DNA from: Microcaldota archaeon
Lineage (GTDB): Archaea > Micrarchaeota > Micrarchaeia > Anstonellales > Bilamarchaeaceae
Assembly (NCBI GenBank): GCA_020726005.1
Contig: DYTL01000003.1
Location: 1 to 21,737, forward strand
Length of the DNA stretch: 21,737 nucleotides
Reading direction: 5' to 3'
The position numbers and the translations under genes are program-made. Shown in pieces: positions 21,335 through 21,737 of the stretch. The notes below the pieces were generated by a model. The model had not been told where the DNA came from. It made no database searches and saw nothing but the letters and a program-made list of their open reading frames with translations. Every line of letters starts with the position of its first letter. Positions within the stretch are counted from its first letter, which is position 1.

Positions 21335-21356
21335 AAAATAGTTTTTATACTATTTT
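21335..21356. repeat. perfect 8-bp inverted repeat after tRNA-Ser
   Basis: AAAATAGT and ACTATTTT are separated by 6 nt and begin 8 nt past the tRNA 3' end. The element could help end or process the tRNA transcript. Its minus strand also contains TATAAAAA, so a distant smc promoter is an alternative. Confidence 0.45.
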
Positions 21357-21363
21357 GGAAATT

Positions 21364-21470
21364 CGCAGAGAAGGAGATTTGAACTCCTAAGCCCGGAAGG
21401 GCACTAGATTACTTTATTCTAAGTTTCGAGAATTCAAGTCTAGCGCGTTACCAGATTCCGCCATCTCTGC
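21364..21470 (-). tRNA. tRNA-Ser(UGA) with one intron
   Basis: Read on the minus strand, the acceptor stem GCAGAGA pairs with TCTCTGC, and the discriminator is G (21364), as expected for tRNA-Ser. No CCA is encoded. The D-stem is GCG/CGC, G26 is present, and the anticodon stem is CTAGA/TCTAG. The anticodon is TGA (21436-21434). The long variable arm GCCC-TTCC-GGGC marks a class II tRNA, and the T-arm is AGGAG TTCAAAT CTCCT. Discriminator G and the TGA anticodon in the loop CTTGAAA argue for Ser over Leu. A 23-nt intron sits at 37/38. Confidence 0.9.
21410..21432 (-). other. tRNA-Ser intron (23 nt, position 37/38)
   Basis: Excision leaves the loop CTTGAAA. The splice-site fold is a relaxed bulge-helix-bulge: CTTG faces AAAG with three pairs and a G-A mismatch, the bulge on the 3' side is TAA, and an inner hairpin ATTCT/AGAAT (first base from the exon) closes the intron. 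The exact cut sites are set by the canonical position, so they could shift by a base. Confidence 0.7.
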
Positions 21471-21494
21471 ACAAACACAATGAATGCGGAGAGT

Positions 21495-21512
21495 ATTCGC
21501 TAATAAGCGAAT
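21495..21512. repeat. 7-bp hairpin with AATA loop upstream of tRNA-Ser
   Basis: ATTCGCT and AGCGAAT are separated by 4 nt, 25-42 nt upstream of the tRNA-Ser 5' end. It may be a leader hairpin of the tRNA transcript. A TATA-like TTTATTAAAATT (minus strand) lies just beyond it. Confidence 0.4.
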
Positions 21513-21737
21513 CTAATTTTAATAAAAAAATTGGACAATTAAGTACTTAAAAATATTCTCTTTCTAATGTAACAGTCTAAAACTGCAGATAACCGGGCAT
21601 TTTTAATCCTTAATTCTTTTTTGTGAATCATATGCTGATTGTAGATAATACAACCGAAAAATTTATGAGATTATCAGTAGATTTTTAAGCAATTACACAC
21701 ACAGTAAATCCGCAAGTAAATAAAAACCTTCCGATTT
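21513..21737. other. AT-rich end of window without a supportable gene
   Basis: Only very short frames occur here: 18 codons on the plus strand from 21632 and 30 codons on the minus strand from 21631 to 21539. Neither shows a convincing product or ribosome-binding site. It may be the flank of a gene beyond the window. Confidence 0.4.

Noticed and set aside
21539..21631. 30-codon minus-strand frame near the window end
   Set aside because: Only a weak TATA-like word is upstream, there is no ribosome-binding site, and the polar product is not recognised.
21632..21688. 18-codon plus-strand frame near the window end
   Set aside because: Too short and without supporting signals.
1..21737. CRISPR arrays, insertion sequences or rRNA genes
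   Set aside because: I saw no regularly spaced repeats, transposase motifs or rRNA-like stretches while reading the window.

Overview
This AT-rich window comes from an archaeon. The archaeal markers are a single aRF1-type release factor, archaeal-type phosphoglycerate mutase (apgM), Trm1, archaeal TopA, an archaeal-type riboflavin synthase, tRNAs with bulge-helix-bulge introns and no encoded CCA, and TATA boxes 20-35 nt upstream of start codons (often leaderless). The very compact layout, the small ectodomain proteins and a tRNA intron at a non-canonical position recall the ARMAN/Micrarchaeota-Diapherotrites part of DPANN. That placement is inference, because no rRNA or ribosomal protein is present to test it.

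Layout. 1-350: an AT-rich stretch with a weak 71-aa ORF (-) and the apgM promoter. 355-2674: apgM (+) convergent with a Mre11/SbcD-like phosphoesterase (-). 2681-2927: overlapping divergent promoters, a 24-codon hydrophobic micro-ORF and a tRNA-Ile(GAU) with two introns, one at 37/38 and one in the T-loop at 59/60. 2928-5206 (-): truD and trm1, a two-gene tRNA-modification operon that ends against the tRNA. 5274-7367 (+): topoisomerase IA. 7495-10710 (+): a four-gene riboflavin operon, ribB, a ribC-ribH fusion, ribA and ribD. 10711-12033 (-): an MFS permease. 12209-15068 (+): a double-ACT-domain protein followed by release factor aRF1, which carries a 454-residue intein inside its catalytic GGQ-S motif. 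15070-17695 (-): a 39-codon ORF, a 685-aa N-glycosylation-rich membrane protein and a 144-aa membrane protein that shares its C-terminal four-cysteine ectodomain. 17846-21226 (-): SMC. 21364-21470 (-): an intron-containing tRNA-Ser(UGA). 21471-21737: nothing coding that can be supported.

How the genes work together. The rib operon holds the enzymes from GTP and ribulose-5-phosphate to riboflavin except the intermediate dephosphorylation step. It mixes bacterial-style RibA and bifunctional RibD with archaeal riboflavin synthase, and the last two steps lie on one polypeptide. trm1, truD, aRF1 and the intron-bearing tRNAs are translation functions. topA, SMC and the Mre11-like nuclease are chromosome-maintenance functions. 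The most striking features are the intein that splits the GGQ peptide-release motif, the RibC-RibH fusion, the T-loop intron in tRNA-Ile and the pair of membrane proteins with a shared ectodomain.
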